From Ignavibacteriota bacterium (GTDB lineage Bacteria > Bacteroidota > Ignavibacteria > Tepidaquicellales > Tepidaquicellaceae): a stretch of 64,000 nucleotides of DNA. The first letter of the stretch is position 1, and every line of letters starts with the position of its first letter. Location: NCBI GenBank assembly GCA_026390735.1, contig JAPLFJ010000052.1, forward strand, positions 62,001-126,000, given 5' to 3'. Below, piece by piece: positions 35,521 through 45,099 of the stretch. The notes under the pieces were generated by a model. That model was given only the letters and a program-made list of their open reading frames with translations, made no database searches and was not told where the DNA came from. Position numbers and translations under genes: made by a program.

Positions 35521-37287
35521 ATGAAAAAACTATTACTGCCTTCAGTATTTCTTTTGTTGTTCCTTTGTTTCTCTTCGGGATTGTTGTATTCACAGCCTTT
35601 AAACAATTGTATACCTGATGTGATGAACAAGTTGAATATAACAGATGCATATTCAAAACATCAGCAATCTTTGTACAAAGAATCGGATTCACTGGTTGTT
35701 TTCACAGGATTTCCTTTTTTGATATCAGGTAATACTTTCGAGGGAGGAATCTTCTGTAACATGGACAACGACCCCGAGATGGAGATAGTATTTAACATAG
35801 GTTACACGGTTCAGGCTTTGAATATGAACGGTACATCTGTTCCGGGGTGGCCGAAAACGGTTGCCTCATATGCGCTGGAAGGGGCACCTGCTTTTGGTGA
35901 TATAGATGGAGACGGGTATGGAGAAATAGTGGTTACTAACCACGGATTAACTTCCGGTGGTTTCATTTATGCATACAAAAGAGACGGAACATTATTAACG
36001 GGCTTCCCGATTAATCACGGATACAGCGCACGAACTCCCGTGCTTGGCGACATAAACTCAGACGGCAAGATGGACATTATAGTAAACAAACGTATATATC
36101 CGACAGGACAGGTTTATGTTTATAAATACGATGCAACGATTCTTCCGGGGTGGCCGAAAAACATCGGACACGTTCCAGGTTCAAGTGCAGCAGTCGGTGA
36201 CATAAACGGAGACAACGTACCTGAAATTGTAATGGAATCTTATACGGCGCTATATGCGTGGACTGCAAACGGAGATTCCATTCCGGGATTTCCATTCTTT
36301 ATGCCGAACGGAGATGTTAACTCATATTCTTCGCCTGTACTGGCAGATTTAGATAATGATAATATGAGAGAAATTATTTTCGGTACTCACGTTTCCGGTG
36401 GAGGCGGGTATGTTTATGTATTGAAGAACAACGGCACTGTCCTTTCCGGATGGCCAAAGGCAACATCAAACTGGGTTTACGGTCCGCCATCAGTCGGATA
36501 CATTAACAACGACAATGTACTTGATATATCGGTCGGTGACCAGGTGCTATCAGGGGTTCCGTCAGACTTTGTATATGCCTGGGATAAGAACGGAACGGCG
36601 CTAACAGGATTTCCTATAGGGCCCGTTAATGCGGTTAATTCTCAAGTAGTGCTTGCTGATATAGACGGAGATAATAGCACGGAACTGATATTTGACGATA
36701 ACACACAAACGGCAAACATCGGAAAGTTCCTTGTGTACAACCACGACGGAACATTTAACAGGAATATTGAAACAAGCGGAACAACATTTTTTACAACTCC
36801 CTGTATAACCGACATAGACAGAAATGGGATTATGGATATAATTGGGGCAGGAGTACTGGGAACGGCGCCGTCGCAACAGACGAATGTATATCTGTGGAAT
36901 TCCGGGGTTGCATATTCAGCATTAAAAGTTCAGACACCAATGTGGCAGTACAACGCAAAACATAACGGTGTTTACAATAACGGCGATATAGTTAAAGTAA
37001 CAGAGGGCACGATTGAAACGCCAAAAGAATACCGTTTGTTACAAAACTATCCTAACCCATTCAATCCAACGACCAGGATTGTTTACAAAATAGCAAAAAC
37101 AGGATACGTGAAAATATCATTATTTAATGTTCTGGGAAAAGAAGTTCTAATAATGGCAGAGGGGCAGAAACAGGCTGGTACTTATGAATATACGTTAAAT
37201 GCCGAAATGCTGAACACAGGAGTTTATTTTTACAGAATGGAGATAAACGGGTTTACATCGACAAAGAAAATGTTATTACTTAAATAG
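35521..37287 (+). CDS. T9SS-exported FG-GAP/VCBS-repeat protein
   Basis: 588 aa with a signal peptide (1-25, ending LYSQP). Repeated Asp-rich calcium-binding loops of the FG-GAP type recur about every 50 residues (DIDGDGYGEIVV, DINSDGKMDIIV, DINGDNVPEIVM, DLDNDNMREIIF, DIDGDNSTELIF), consistent with a beta-propeller like an integrin alpha N-terminus. A T9SS sorting domain occupies the last ~80 residues (QNYPNPFNPTTRIVYK to TSTKKMLLLK). Likely a surface protein of binding or structural role; no enzyme motif is visible. Confidence 0.9.
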   Translation: MKKLLLPSVFLLLFLCFSSGLLYSQPLNNCIPDVMNKLNITDAYSKHQQSLYKESDSLVVFTGFPFLISGNTFEGGIFCNMDNDPEMEIVFNIGYTVQALNMNGTSVPGWPKTVASYALEGAPAFGDIDGDGYGEIVVTNHGLTSGGFIYAYKRDGTLLTGFPINHGYSARTPVLGDINSDGKMDIIVNKRIYPTGQVYVYKYDATILPGWPKNIGHVPGSSAAVGDINGDNVPEIVMESYTALYAWTANGDSIPGFPFFMPNGDVNSYSSPVLADLDNDNMREIIFGTHVSGGGGYVYVLKNNGTVLSGWPKATSNWVYGPPSVGYINNDNVLDISVGDQVLSGVPSDFVYAWDKNGTALTGFPIGPVNAVNSQVVLADIDGDNSTELIFDDNTQTANIGKFLVYNHDGTFNRNIETSGTTFFTTPCITDIDRNGIMDIIGAGVLGTAPSQQTNVYLWNSGVAYSALKVQTPMWQYNAKHNGVYNNGDIVKVTEGTIETPKEYRLLQNYPNPFNPTTRIVYKIAKTGYVKISLFNVLGKEVLIMAEGQKQAGTYEYTLNAEMLNTGVYFYRMEINGFTSTKKMLLLK

Positions 37288-37357
37288 TTTTAAATCGCTA
37301 TTTTTAAGTCCAAAATAAATTATCATCAAATGATAATATTTTTCTATTACAACAGAT

Positions 37358-37365
37358 TATATTTG
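37358..37365 (+). promoter_or_regulatory. Candidate recA promoter -7 element
   Basis: TATATTTG fits the TAnnTTTG -7 consensus of Bacteroidota-type promoters. It lies 33 bp before the recA start. No clear -33 TTTG partner is seen, so this is tentative. Confidence 0.3.
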
Positions 37366-37398
37366 TATAAACGAATTTAAAAATTTAAAATTATAACA

Positions 37399-38451
37399 AT
37401 GGCAGACGACAAAGCAATGAAGATCAAATCGCTTGATATGGCGATTGAACAGATAGAAAAAGACCACGGCAAGGGCTCGATAATGAAGCTCGGCGACAAA
37501 CCCGCAGCAAAGATTGAGGCAATATCAACAGGTTCAATTTCGCTCGATGCGGCACTTGGAATCGGCGGTGTACCGCGCGGCAGAATAATGGAAATATACG
37601 GACCTGAATCATCGGGTAAGACCACTGTTTGTCTTCACATAATAGCAGAGGCACAAAAGACAGGCGGACTTGCAGCATTCATAGATACAGAACACGCACT
37701 TGACACAAACTACGCACAAAAACTCGGAGTTGATATCGGAAATCTTCTTGTGTCACAGCCGGAATACGGTGAGCAGGCACTTGAAATCTGTGAAACACTC
37801 GTAAGAAGCAACGCGCTTGACGTTATAGTCATTGACTCCGTTGCAGCTTTAACGCCGAGAGCAGAAATTGAAGGTGAAATGGGTGACGCAGTAATGGGAA
37901 TGCAGGCAAGACTGATGTCTCAGGCGCTTCGTAAACTTACCTCTGCTGTTTCAAAATCAAACGTCGTTCTTATTTTCACCAACCAGTTAAGAGATAAAAT
38001 TGGTGTTATGTTCGGAAGCCCGGAAACAACAACGGGTGGTAAAGCCCTTAAGTTTTATGCATCAATCAGGATGGACATAAGAAGAATTGCAGCAATTAAG
38101 GATGGTACGGACGTCATTGGTAACAGGACAAAAGTTAAGATTGTAAAAAATAAAGTAGCGCCTCCGTTTAAAGAAGTTGAGTTCGATATAATCTATAACG
38201 AAGGTATTTCAAAAGTTGGAGATTTAATCGACATCGCCGTAAACAAGGAAATAATTAAAAAAGGCGGCGCATGGTTCACTTACGGCGAGAACAGAGTACA
38301 GGGCAGAGACGGACTGAAAAAACTTCTGCAGGAAGAGCCGGTAATGTACGATAAATTATTAAACGAAGTTAAGGCTTTGTTCGGAATAGACAATGCAGTA
38401 GCGCCTGAAGTTAGCGGCAAAGACGAAGTTGTAAAAGAAAAGAAGAAATAA
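37399..38451 (+). CDS. recA: Recombinase RecA
   Basis: 350 aa. The N-terminal segment [13 protein letters not shown] is followed by Walker [10 protein letters not shown], Walker [11 protein letters not shown], the DNA-binding loops ([36 protein letters not shown]) and the C-terminal domain. The Lys-rich end (VKEKKK) is basic, where E. coli RecA has an acidic tail. Homologous recombination and SOS coprotease. recX follows after a hairpin, which could lower recX expression. Confidence 0.98.
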   Translation: MADDKAMKIKSLDMAIEQIEKDHGKGSIMKLGDKPAAKIEAISTGSISLDAALGIGGVPRGRIMEIYGPESSGKTTVCLHIIAEAQKTGGLAAFIDTEHALDTNYAQKLGVDIGNLLVSQPEYGEQALEICETLVRSNALDVIVIDSVAALTPRAEIEGEMGDAVMGMQARLMSQALRKLTSAVSKSNVVLIFTNQLRDKIGVMFGSPETTTGGKALKFYASIRMDIRRIAAIKDGTDVIGNRTKVKIVKNKVAPPFKEVEFDIIYNEGISKVGDLIDIAVNKEIIKKGGAWFTYGENRVQGRDGLKKLLQEEPVMYDKLLNEVKALFGIDNAVAPEVSGKDEVVKEKKK

Positions 38452-38472
38452 GTTTTAAGCCATTAATAAATC

Positions 38473-38510
38473 CTCAAGCTCTTTCTTTATGAGAGAGCTT
38501 GAGTTATTTT
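38473..38510 (+). terminator. Hairpin between recA and recX
   Basis: The perfect stem CTCAAGCTCT/AGAGCTTGAG (38473-38482 with 38494-38503) is followed by TTATTTT. It may attenuate transcription into recX. Confidence 0.65.
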
Positions 38511-38529
38511 AAACCAAAATCAGTTTGCT

Positions 38530-39156
38530 TTGATAATTACTTCAATTGAAGAACAGAAGAAAAAAGGCAGGTACAACATTTTTTTAGATGGGGAGTATGC
38601 CTTTGGCTTATACAAAGAAACTATATACCATTTTGGTTTACGCACAAAAGACGAACTTGACGAAAAAAGGGTTGAGGAATTAAAAAGTTATGACGAGATT
38701 AATTTCGGCAAGAAGGTTGCATACAGATTTTTGAACTTCAAACCAAGGAGCGAAAAAGAAGTAAGAACCAAACTAAGGGGTCACAAACTTTCCGATACAT
38801 CGATAGATACAATTATTGATTCACTGAAGGAGTTCAAATTTATAAATGACGAACATTATGCAAAGATGTTTATAGAAAGCAAGGTAAACCTGAAACCTGA
38901 GGGCAGAAGGTCGCTTAAGATGAAACTCACACAAAAAGGAATAGAGAAAGAAACATCGGAAAAAACCGTAGAAGAGAATTACCCAGAAGAAACCGAATTT
39001 CAAAAAGCACAGGGCCTTTACATAAAATACAGCAAGAAAGTAAAAGCAAAAACACCACTTGAGAAAAAACAGAAATGCTACAGACATTTATTATCAAAAG
39101 GCTTTTCATTTGAACTAATCAACAGAGTCTTAAAAATTGAAGACAGCGGAAATTAA
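38530..39156 (+). CDS. recX: Regulatory protein RecX
   Basis: 208 aa with a TTG start at 38530 (MIITSIEEQKKKGRYNIFL). It has the RecX three-helix repeats (KVAYRFLNFKPRSEKEVRTKL; FKFINDEHYAKMFIES; KCYRHLLSKGFSFELINRVL), which bind the RecA filament and modulate it. The position right after recA is typical. No ATG lies close upstream in frame, so the TTG is preferred. Confidence 0.93.
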   Translation: MIITSIEEQKKKGRYNIFLDGEYAFGLYKETIYHFGLRTKDELDEKRVEELKSYDEINFGKKVAYRFLNFKPRSEKEVRTKLRGHKLSDTSIDTIIDSLKEFKFINDEHYAKMFIESKVNLKPEGRRSLKMKLTQKGIEKETSEKTVEENYPEETEFQKAQGLYIKYSKKVKAKTPLEKKQKCYRHLLSKGFSFELINRVLKIEDSGN

Positions 39157-39229
39157 TAACACTCTTTATTCCATCTAATCACTTTAACAATCACAATATT
39201 TTGATTAACTTTAATCAAATTTAAAATCT

Positions 39230-40921
39230 ATGAAAAACATAATTACTCTATCCGTCCTGTTAATAATCACATTATTAACGACGAACATATCTTTGTCCCA
39301 GAATACCAGGTTTTCAAAGCCACACGAATTCAACAACGATAACATTGTAATTTCAAAAGCCCCGGAATCACCTATGCACGGTTATTCCCAGCTTCCATAT
39401 CCTTACATAAATTATAATTTATCAAGGGACAGTTTTCCACAGAACGAACCATCGATAAAATTTAATGCCAAATATCCGAACAAAGTACTTGCGGCGTGGA
39501 GGGATTTCAGAACGGGGGTGTCGCCTGCTTTAAGACGTATAGGTTACACTTATTCAACCGACGGAGGCACAACCTGGTCACCAAGTCAGTTAATCCCGGT
39601 ACTTGACCCGAACCATCCTCTGGCAAGCGACCCTGTGGTTGTTTCAGATACAAGCGGAAACTTTTACGTTTGTACTGTTTCTTTGACTACTGCCGGTGCA
39701 CTGGATCTTCTGGTTTTTAAATCGACAGACGGCGGAGCAACTTTTAACAACTATTATTTTGTACAGGGCGGCGGTGCCAACAGTGAAGACAAAGAATGGA
39801 TGATATGTGACCTTACGAAAGGGAGCAGTCCATATAAAAATACTTTATACATAAGCTGGACAAGGTTTGGAACACCCGCCGGAATACTTTTAACAAAATC
39901 AACGAATGGCGGGGTTAACTGGTCCTCACCTGTACAGGTTAGCAGCGGGGGCGGGGTTCAGGGTTCAGACCCTGCAGTCGGTCCAAACGGAGAAGTATAT
40001 GATGTCTGGGTCGGAGGAAATGCGACGACAGATATAATTTATTTTAATAAATCGACAAACGGCGGTACGTCTTTTGGGACAGAGCAAATTATTGCACAGG
40101 GCATTTCACCCGTCATACCAATTTCAAGCAGTGGGGTAACGTTTCCTTCTATAGCCTGTGATTTATCAGGAGGACCAAGAAACGGTTATTTATACACTGT
40201 GTGGTGCGACGCAAGAAACGGGGACCCCGATGTATTTTTAATAAGGTCTTCAAACAGTGGAACAAACTGGTCAACACCAGTAAGAATTAACGACGATGCA
40301 GTTGGCAACGGCAAATTGCAATCCTGGCCGTGGATTTCTGTAAACGAACAAGGGAACATTGCGATACTATATTACGATTCACGTAATTCAACAAGCACGA
40401 ATATAATTGATTCCTGGCTTGCAAGGTCTACTGACGGAGGATTAACTTTTATAAATGAAAGATTAAGTTCAACCAATTTCACTGCCTCCTCTCCAAATTC
40501 AGATGTCAGGTTTGGTGATTACATTAATGTGGATTATTCAGGGAGCAGAATAGCGGCTGTTTGGACAGATCAGAGGGCAGGGGGAAGCAACCAGGAAATT
40601 TATACTGCCGTTATAGATTTATCTACGGGTATAACACCTATATCAACAAAGACTCCAGACAACTATAATTTGTCACAAAATTATCCCAACCCGTTTAATC
40701 CGACAACAAAGATTAAGTTTGATATCAAGAAATCCGGGCCGGTAAACCTGTCTGTTTATGATTCAAGGGGTTCTCTTGTTTCGGAACCGGTTAACGGCAA
40801 TTATAATGCAGGAACTTACGAAGTCAGCTTTGAGGCGGGCAAACTTTCAAGCGGAATATATTTTTACAAGATTAAAGCAGGGGATTTTACAAGTGTCAGG
40901 AAAATGATGCTGGTGAAATAA
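39230..40921 (+). CDS. T9SS-exported BNR-repeat (sialidase-like) protein
   Basis: 563 aa with a signal peptide (1-24, ending ISLSQN). A six-bladed-propeller-like region carries Asp-box repeats (STDGGTTWSP, STDGGATFNN, STNGGVNWSS, STNGGTSFG, SNSGTNWS, STDGGLTF). The T9SS sorting domain covers the last ~85 residues (QNYPNPFNPTTKIKF, then SSGIYFYKIKAGD and RKMMLVK). Shorter paralog of the 945-aa protein at 9320-12157; both share NDDA and PWI-type segments late in the propeller. Surface-attached; enzyme activity is not established. Confidence 0.88.
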   Translation: MKNIITLSVLLIITLLTTNISLSQNTRFSKPHEFNNDNIVISKAPESPMHGYSQLPYPYINYNLSRDSFPQNEPSIKFNAKYPNKVLAAWRDFRTGVSPALRRIGYTYSTDGGTTWSPSQLIPVLDPNHPLASDPVVVSDTSGNFYVCTVSLTTAGALDLLVFKSTDGGATFNNYYFVQGGGANSEDKEWMICDLTKGSSPYKNTLYISWTRFGTPAGILLTKSTNGGVNWSSPVQVSSGGGVQGSDPAVGPNGEVYDVWVGGNATTDIIYFNKSTNGGTSFGTEQIIAQGISPVIPISSSGVTFPSIACDLSGGPRNGYLYTVWCDARNGDPDVFLIRSSNSGTNWSTPVRINDDAVGNGKLQSWPWISVNEQGNIAILYYDSRNSTSTNIIDSWLARSTDGGLTFINERLSSTNFTASSPNSDVRFGDYINVDYSGSRIAAVWTDQRAGGSNQEIYTAVIDLSTGITPISTKTPDNYNLSQNYPNPFNPTTKIKFDIKKSGPVNLSVYDSRGSLVSEPVNGNYNAGTYEVSFEAGKLSSGIYFYKIKAGDFTSVRKMMLVK

Positions 40922-40942
40922 CAAGAAGGAACAGTTTTGTGA

Positions 40943-40972
40943 AAGGCTTTCAGGTAACTGAAGGCCTTTTTT
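40943..40972 (+). terminator. Intrinsic terminator
   Basis: An 11-bp stem (40943-40953 with 40958-40968) has a GTAA loop, is followed by a T-run, and sits 21 bp after the BNR protein stop. Confidence 0.75.
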
Positions 40973-40983
40973 CATTTAGGCGA

Positions 40984-41081
40984 TAATGAAACTCCCCGCC
41001 GCAAGCAGCGGGGTATCTATTTAATATATTTGTAAAAACCTTTCGCCGCAAGCGGCGGGGAATTTACCCTAAGAGATTAAA
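40984..41081. repeat. 98-bp REP-like element, copy B
   Basis: Identical to copy A (35241-35338) over all 98 bp, with different flanks on both sides. Its right end reaches into the 3' end of the convergent esterase gene and supplies that gene's last five codons (residues NLLG) and TAA. Confidence 0.8.
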
Positions 41082-41648
41082 ATAGTCAAACACAGATTTC
41101 AGATTGTCTCCAAACTTTGTAAAACTATGGCCCGCTTCTTTTTCTAAAATAAGCTTACAGTAATCATTCCCGAAATATTTTAATGTCCGCCTGTAGTCCA
41201 GCAAATCGTCGTCTTCTGCAAGCATCAGCACAATCTTTTCCCCGGGATATCTGCTGAAATCAATATCGGAGGATAAATTCTTTAGTTGTTTAAGGTATTC
41301 CTCTTTAAATTCAAACTCTTCTCCTGTCTGATAGTTTTTATTCATACCTAATACGCTTTTTAAGTCTATGTATGGTTCCACGGCAGGATTAACGAGAACA
41401 ATATTTGTATTATGTTTTGTTCCGGCCCACATAGCATAATATCCCCCAAGGCTGCTGCCAAAGACGATTGTATTATTGTCTGCAGATTTTAAAATATTGC
41501 TTATTAATTTAATTGCTTTTTCAGGTTCAACTGGTAAATCAGGAGAAATAAATTCCTGATTACCAAGGTTATTTATACAGTATTCTTTAAGCACTTCTGC
41601 CTTTGTTGCATTCCCGGAACTCGCGAATCCGTGCAGGAATAAAATCAT
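41064..41648 (-). CDS. YqiA/YcfP-like alpha/beta-fold esterase
   Basis: 194 aa. The opening MILFLHGFASSGNATKA, a nucleophile in VFGSSLGGYYAMWAG, an acid in LAEDDDLLDY and the His in AGHSF fit the UPF0227/YqiA family of small cytoplasmic esterases. The stop codon and the last few residues are encoded by the end of REP copy B, so the native C-terminus may have been altered slightly. The length is normal for the family, and the change probably has little effect. Confidence 0.85.
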   Translation of the reverse strand: MILFLHGFASSGNATKAEVLKEYCINNLGNQEFISPDLPVEPEKAIKLISNILKSADNNTIVFGSSLGGYYAMWAGTKHNTNIVLVNPAVEPYIDLKSVLGMNKNYQTGEEFEFKEEYLKQLKNLSSDIDFSRYPGEKIVLMLAEDDDLLDYRRTLKYFGNDYCKLILEKEAGHSFTKFGDNLKSVFDYFNLLG

Positions 41649-41862
41649 AACCTGATTAATAATTTAAATGATGTAACTTAATGAAAAAGATTCTTCCTTA
41701 AAAGTGCAATAATTATCGAGGTCTATTTCTTTGCGTCTATGCAGATTAATAACTGGAAAAGATCAGCGAAAGCATGCATATTTCGTCGTTTTTGAGCACA
41801 AATATAGTCAGAAACCCACCATAATTATAAATTTTCCCCTACAATCTGAAGTTTAAAATCAG

Positions 41863-41870
41863 TAATTTTG
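41863..41870 (+). promoter_or_regulatory. Candidate ppdK promoter -7 element
   Basis: TAATTTTG matches the Bacteroidota TAnnTTTG element, 39 bp before the start codon. No convincing -33 element is seen. Confidence 0.28.
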
Positions 41871-41909
41871 TAGATACTTTTCAAAAAAATTTAAATAGGA
41901 CTTACTCTT

Positions 41910-44711
41910 ATGCCTACAAAATATGTTTATTATTTCGGCGGAAAAAAAGCTGACGGTAAAGCAAATATGAAAACTTTACTCGGCGGAAAAGGAGCAAACC
42001 TTGCAGAAATGGTTAATATTGGATTGCCCGTACCTGCCGGTTTCACAATCTCCACTGAAGTTTGCACTGCTTATTACAAAAACAAGAAGAAATATCCAAA
42101 AGAATTAAAAGACCAGGTTTTAAAAGCTCTTGAGAAAACTGAAAAACAGATGGGTGCCAAATTCGGCGACAAGAAAAACCCATTACTTCTTTCGGTTCGT
42201 TCAGGTGCAAGAAGTTCAATGCCTGGAATGATGGAAACGGTTTTAAACGTTGGGCTTAACGATTCCACACGCGATGGTTTGATTGAAAAAACAGGTAATG
42301 CAAGGTTTGTGTACGATTCACAGCGCAGACTTATTCAGATGTATTCAGACGTCGTAATGGAAAAAGCAGCCGGTATAGAACCTGCAGAAGGACAAGGCGT
42401 TCGTCAGCATCTTGAAAGAGAATTGCATAAAATGAAAACAGCAAGAGGCTGTAAATTGGATACTGATTTATCAGCTGATGATTTAAAAGAACTCATTAAC
42501 ATATATAAAGCAAAAGTTCTTGAAGTACTCGGAAAACCTTTCCCTGAAGATGCGATGGAACAACTCTGGGGCGCTGTCGGCGCAGTATTCCAGAGCTGGA
42601 TGGGCAAGAGAGCAATCTCATACAGAAGAATCGAAGGTATCCCGGATGAATGGGGTACTGCGGTAAGTGTTCAATCCATGGTATTCGGTAATATGGGTGA
42701 TTCATCGGCAACAGGTGTTGCGTTCACTCGTAATCCTGCCACAGGCGAGAATTATTTCTACGGTGAATGGTTAGTAAACGCACAGGGTGAAGACGTTGTT
42801 GCGGGTATCAGAACACCAAATCCAATCAATGAAGTCGGAAAGAATGAACACAACAACCATCTTGATTCACTCGAAACGGCAATGCCAAAGGTTTACAAAG
42901 AACTTCACAAAATAGAATTAAACCTTGAAAAGCACTACAATGATATGCTGGACCTTGAATTCACTATTCAGGAAGGCACGCTTTATATGCTTCAGTGCAG
43001 AATCGGTAAGAGAAACGGTGCCGCCGCTGTAAAGATGGCAGCAGATATGTATAAGGAAAAATCCATCACTGCCGAAGAAGCAGTAATGAGGGTTAAACCT
43101 GAACAGTTAGACGAACTTTTACACCCTGTATTATTACCGGCGGCGGAAAAAGCAGCACAACTTTTAACAAAAGGTTTACCTGCGGGACCGGGAGGAGCAG
43201 CAGGGCAGGTAGTATTCACAGCAAACGATGCAGTTGAATGGAAAAAAGCAGGGAAGAATGTTATTCTCGTAAGGGAAGAAACAAACCCTGAAGACATTGA
43301 AGGTATGAGAGCGGCAGAAGCAATTCTTACGGCCCGCGGAGGAATGACATCACACGCAGCACTCGTTGCACGCGGCTGGGGTAAATGCTGTATAGTAGGT
43401 GCAGGCGATATCGAAGTGAAACTTAACGAAAAATACTTTAAGGTTGGCGGTACAGTTATTCGCGAAGGTGAATGGGTTTCTTTAAACGGAACAAAGGGTC
43501 ACGTATACGTTGGCAAGCTTGATATGATGGATGTAGATACAGAAAACGAAGACCTGAACACATTCTTAAAAATCTGCGACAAAGTCCGCGACATGAAAGT
43601 CCGTACAAATGCAGACACGCCGTCAGACGCGGCAACTGCAAGACGTTTCGGAGCAGAGGGCATCGGACTTTTCAGAACAGAACATATGTTCTACGGTAAA
43701 AACACAGAAGAGCCGCTTTTCTTACTCAGAAAAATGATAATGTCAGATACATTAGAAGAAAGAAAATCAGCACTCAACGAGCTCTTCCCATTCATAAAGA
43801 AAGATATGAAGGGTACGCTTGAGGCAATGGACGGATTCCCGGTAACCATCAGAACACTCGATCCACCATTACATGAATTCGTTCCGCACAACGCAGAAGA
43901 AAGAGCAAAACTTTCAGAAAGTCTTGGAATTACAGTTGAACAGTTTAACAACAGAGCAGATTCGTTACACGAAAACAATCCTATGCTCGGACATCGCGGC
44001 GTAAGACTCGGTATAACATATCCTGAAATAACAGAAGTACAAATCCTCGCAATCTTTGAAGCGGCAGCAGAGCTTCTGAAAGAAGGAAAGAAACCTTTCC
44101 CTGAAATCATGATTCCCGTAACCTGTACCTCAAAAGAAATTGAACATCAGTATAAAATTATCGACAAGATTTACAAAGAAGTTTGTGAAAAATTCGGTCT
44201 GAAGAAAATCGGACACATGGTTGGAACGATGATTGAAATTCCAAGAGCGGCATTAACAGCCGACAAGATTGCCAAGCACGCACAGTTCTTCTCGTTCGGA
44301 ACAAACGATTTAACCCAAATGGGATTTGGTTTCTCAAGGGACGACATCGGATCATTCTTACCTGACTATCTTGAACAGGGTATCTTACCTGTTGACCCAT
44401 TCCAGGTTATCGACAGAAGCGGTATCGGCGAACTTATGAAAATAGCAGTAGCAAAAGGTAAAGCAACACGACCCGACATTAAACTCGGAATCTGCGGTGA
44501 ACACGGCGGCGAACCAAACTCAGTTGAATTCTGTCATTTACTAGGACTCGCATACGTTAGCTGCTCACCTTTCAGAGTACCTATCGCGAGGCTTTCAGCA
44601 GCAAGGGCATCGGTAGAATACAAACACGGTGAAATCTTCGGCGGCAAGAAAGAACAGAAGAAGGTTGCCAAGAAAGCAAAGAAGACGGTAAAGAAAGCAA
44701 AGAAGAAATAA
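41910..44711 (+). CDS. ppdK: Pyruvate, phosphate dikinase
   Basis: 933 aa. The N-terminal ATP-grasp-type nucleotide domain is KYVYYFGGKKADGK to VRSGARSSMPGMMET, followed by the phosphohistidine domain (GGMTSHAALVARGWGKC, catalytic His). The C-terminal PEP/pyruvate barrel has GICGEHGGEPNSVEFCHLLGL. It interconverts pyruvate, ATP and Pi with PEP, AMP and PPi, so it can serve gluconeogenesis or PPi-linked glycolysis. The last ~24 residues are a Lys/Ala-rich basic tail (KKVAKKAKKTVKKAKKK), absent from most homologs, which end near residue 875-900. A similar tail is on SucD. Confidence 0.96.
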   Translation: MPTKYVYYFGGKKADGKANMKTLLGGKGANLAEMVNIGLPVPAGFTISTEVCTAYYKNKKKYPKELKDQVLKALEKTEKQMGAKFGDKKNPLLLSVRSGARSSMPGMMETVLNVGLNDSTRDGLIEKTGNARFVYDSQRRLIQMYSDVVMEKAAGIEPAEGQGVRQHLERELHKMKTARGCKLDTDLSADDLKELINIYKAKVLEVLGKPFPEDAMEQLWGAVGAVFQSWMGKRAISYRRIEGIPDEWGTAVSVQSMVFGNMGDSSATGVAFTRNPATGENYFYGEWLVNAQGEDVVAGIRTPNPINEVGKNEHNNHLDSLETAMPKVYKELHKIELNLEKHYNDMLDLEFTIQEGTLYMLQCRIGKRNGAAAVKMAADMYKEKSITAEEAVMRVKPEQLDELLHPVLLPAAEKAAQLLTKGLPAGPGGAAGQVVFTANDAVEWKKAGKNVILVREETNPEDIEGMRAAEAILTARGGMTSHAALVARGWGKCCIVGAGDIEVKLNEKYFKVGGTVIREGEWVSLNGTKGHVYVGKLDMMDVDTENEDLNTFLKICDKVRDMKVRTNADTPSDAATARRFGAEGIGLFRTEHMFYGKNTEEPLFLLRKMIMSDTLEERKSALNELFPFIKKDMKGTLEAMDGFPVTIRTLDPPLHEFVPHNAEERAKLSESLGITVEQFNNRADSLHENNPMLGHRGVRLGITYPEITEVQILAIFEAAAELLKEGKKPFPEIMIPVTCTSKEIEHQYKIIDKIYKEVCEKFGLKKIGHMVGTMIEIPRAALTADKIAKHAQFFSFGTNDLTQMGFGFSRDDIGSFLPDYLEQGILPVDPFQVIDRSGIGELMKIAVAKGKATRPDIKLGICGEHGGEPNSVEFCHLLGLAYVSCSPFRVPIARLSAARASVEYKHGEIFGGKKEQKKVAKKAKKTVKKAKKK

Positions 44712-44730
44712 TTAGTTTCCTTGCATAACA

Positions 44731-44755
44731 AAAAGGCGGGTTATCCCGCCTTTTT
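44731..44755. terminator. Intrinsic terminator after ppdK
   Basis: A perfect 10-bp stem AAAAGGCGGG/CCCGCCTTTT with a 4-nt loop is followed by T residues. The left A-run lets it act on the minus strand too. Confidence 0.85.
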
Positions 44756-44856
44756 CATTTCCTGCAAAACATTACACATAATTTTTTATAGAATAATACC
44801 CCGGAACACTGATAATTTAAACATTATTCCGTATTCAGCTTTGTACAAAAGAGCCT

Positions 44857-45048
44857 CTACTGCTTTTTACTGTTTTTGTCGAAGGAACTTCCCTTAAGGG
44901 CGCCTTCCTTATCTGTCTTATTAAAAACTATACCGCTTATTTTTTCCGGATCTTGATTCTCTTTTGAATCAGCCTTTGAATCCTGCTTAATTGCATTTTC
45001 CTGCATTTGTTTTTGCAGAATTTCTAACTTCCGAAGTATTTCTTCCAC
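44857..45048 (-). CDS. Small hydrophilic hypothetical protein
   Basis: 63 aa with a GTG start at 45048. The N-terminal half is a short coiled-coil-like helix (EEILRKLEILQKQMQEN). The rest is charged and low-complexity. It is 51 bp downstream of queG on the same strand and might be its operon partner. No family is recognised, and the evidence for coding is modest. Confidence 0.35.
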   Translation of the reverse strand: MEEILRKLEILQKQMQENAIKQDSKADSKENQDPEKISGIVFNKTDKEGALKGSSFDKNSKKQ

Positions 45049-45099
45049 TGATTACAACCCCCAATCGATTGTATTAGATTTTATTATGAAAACGACTTA

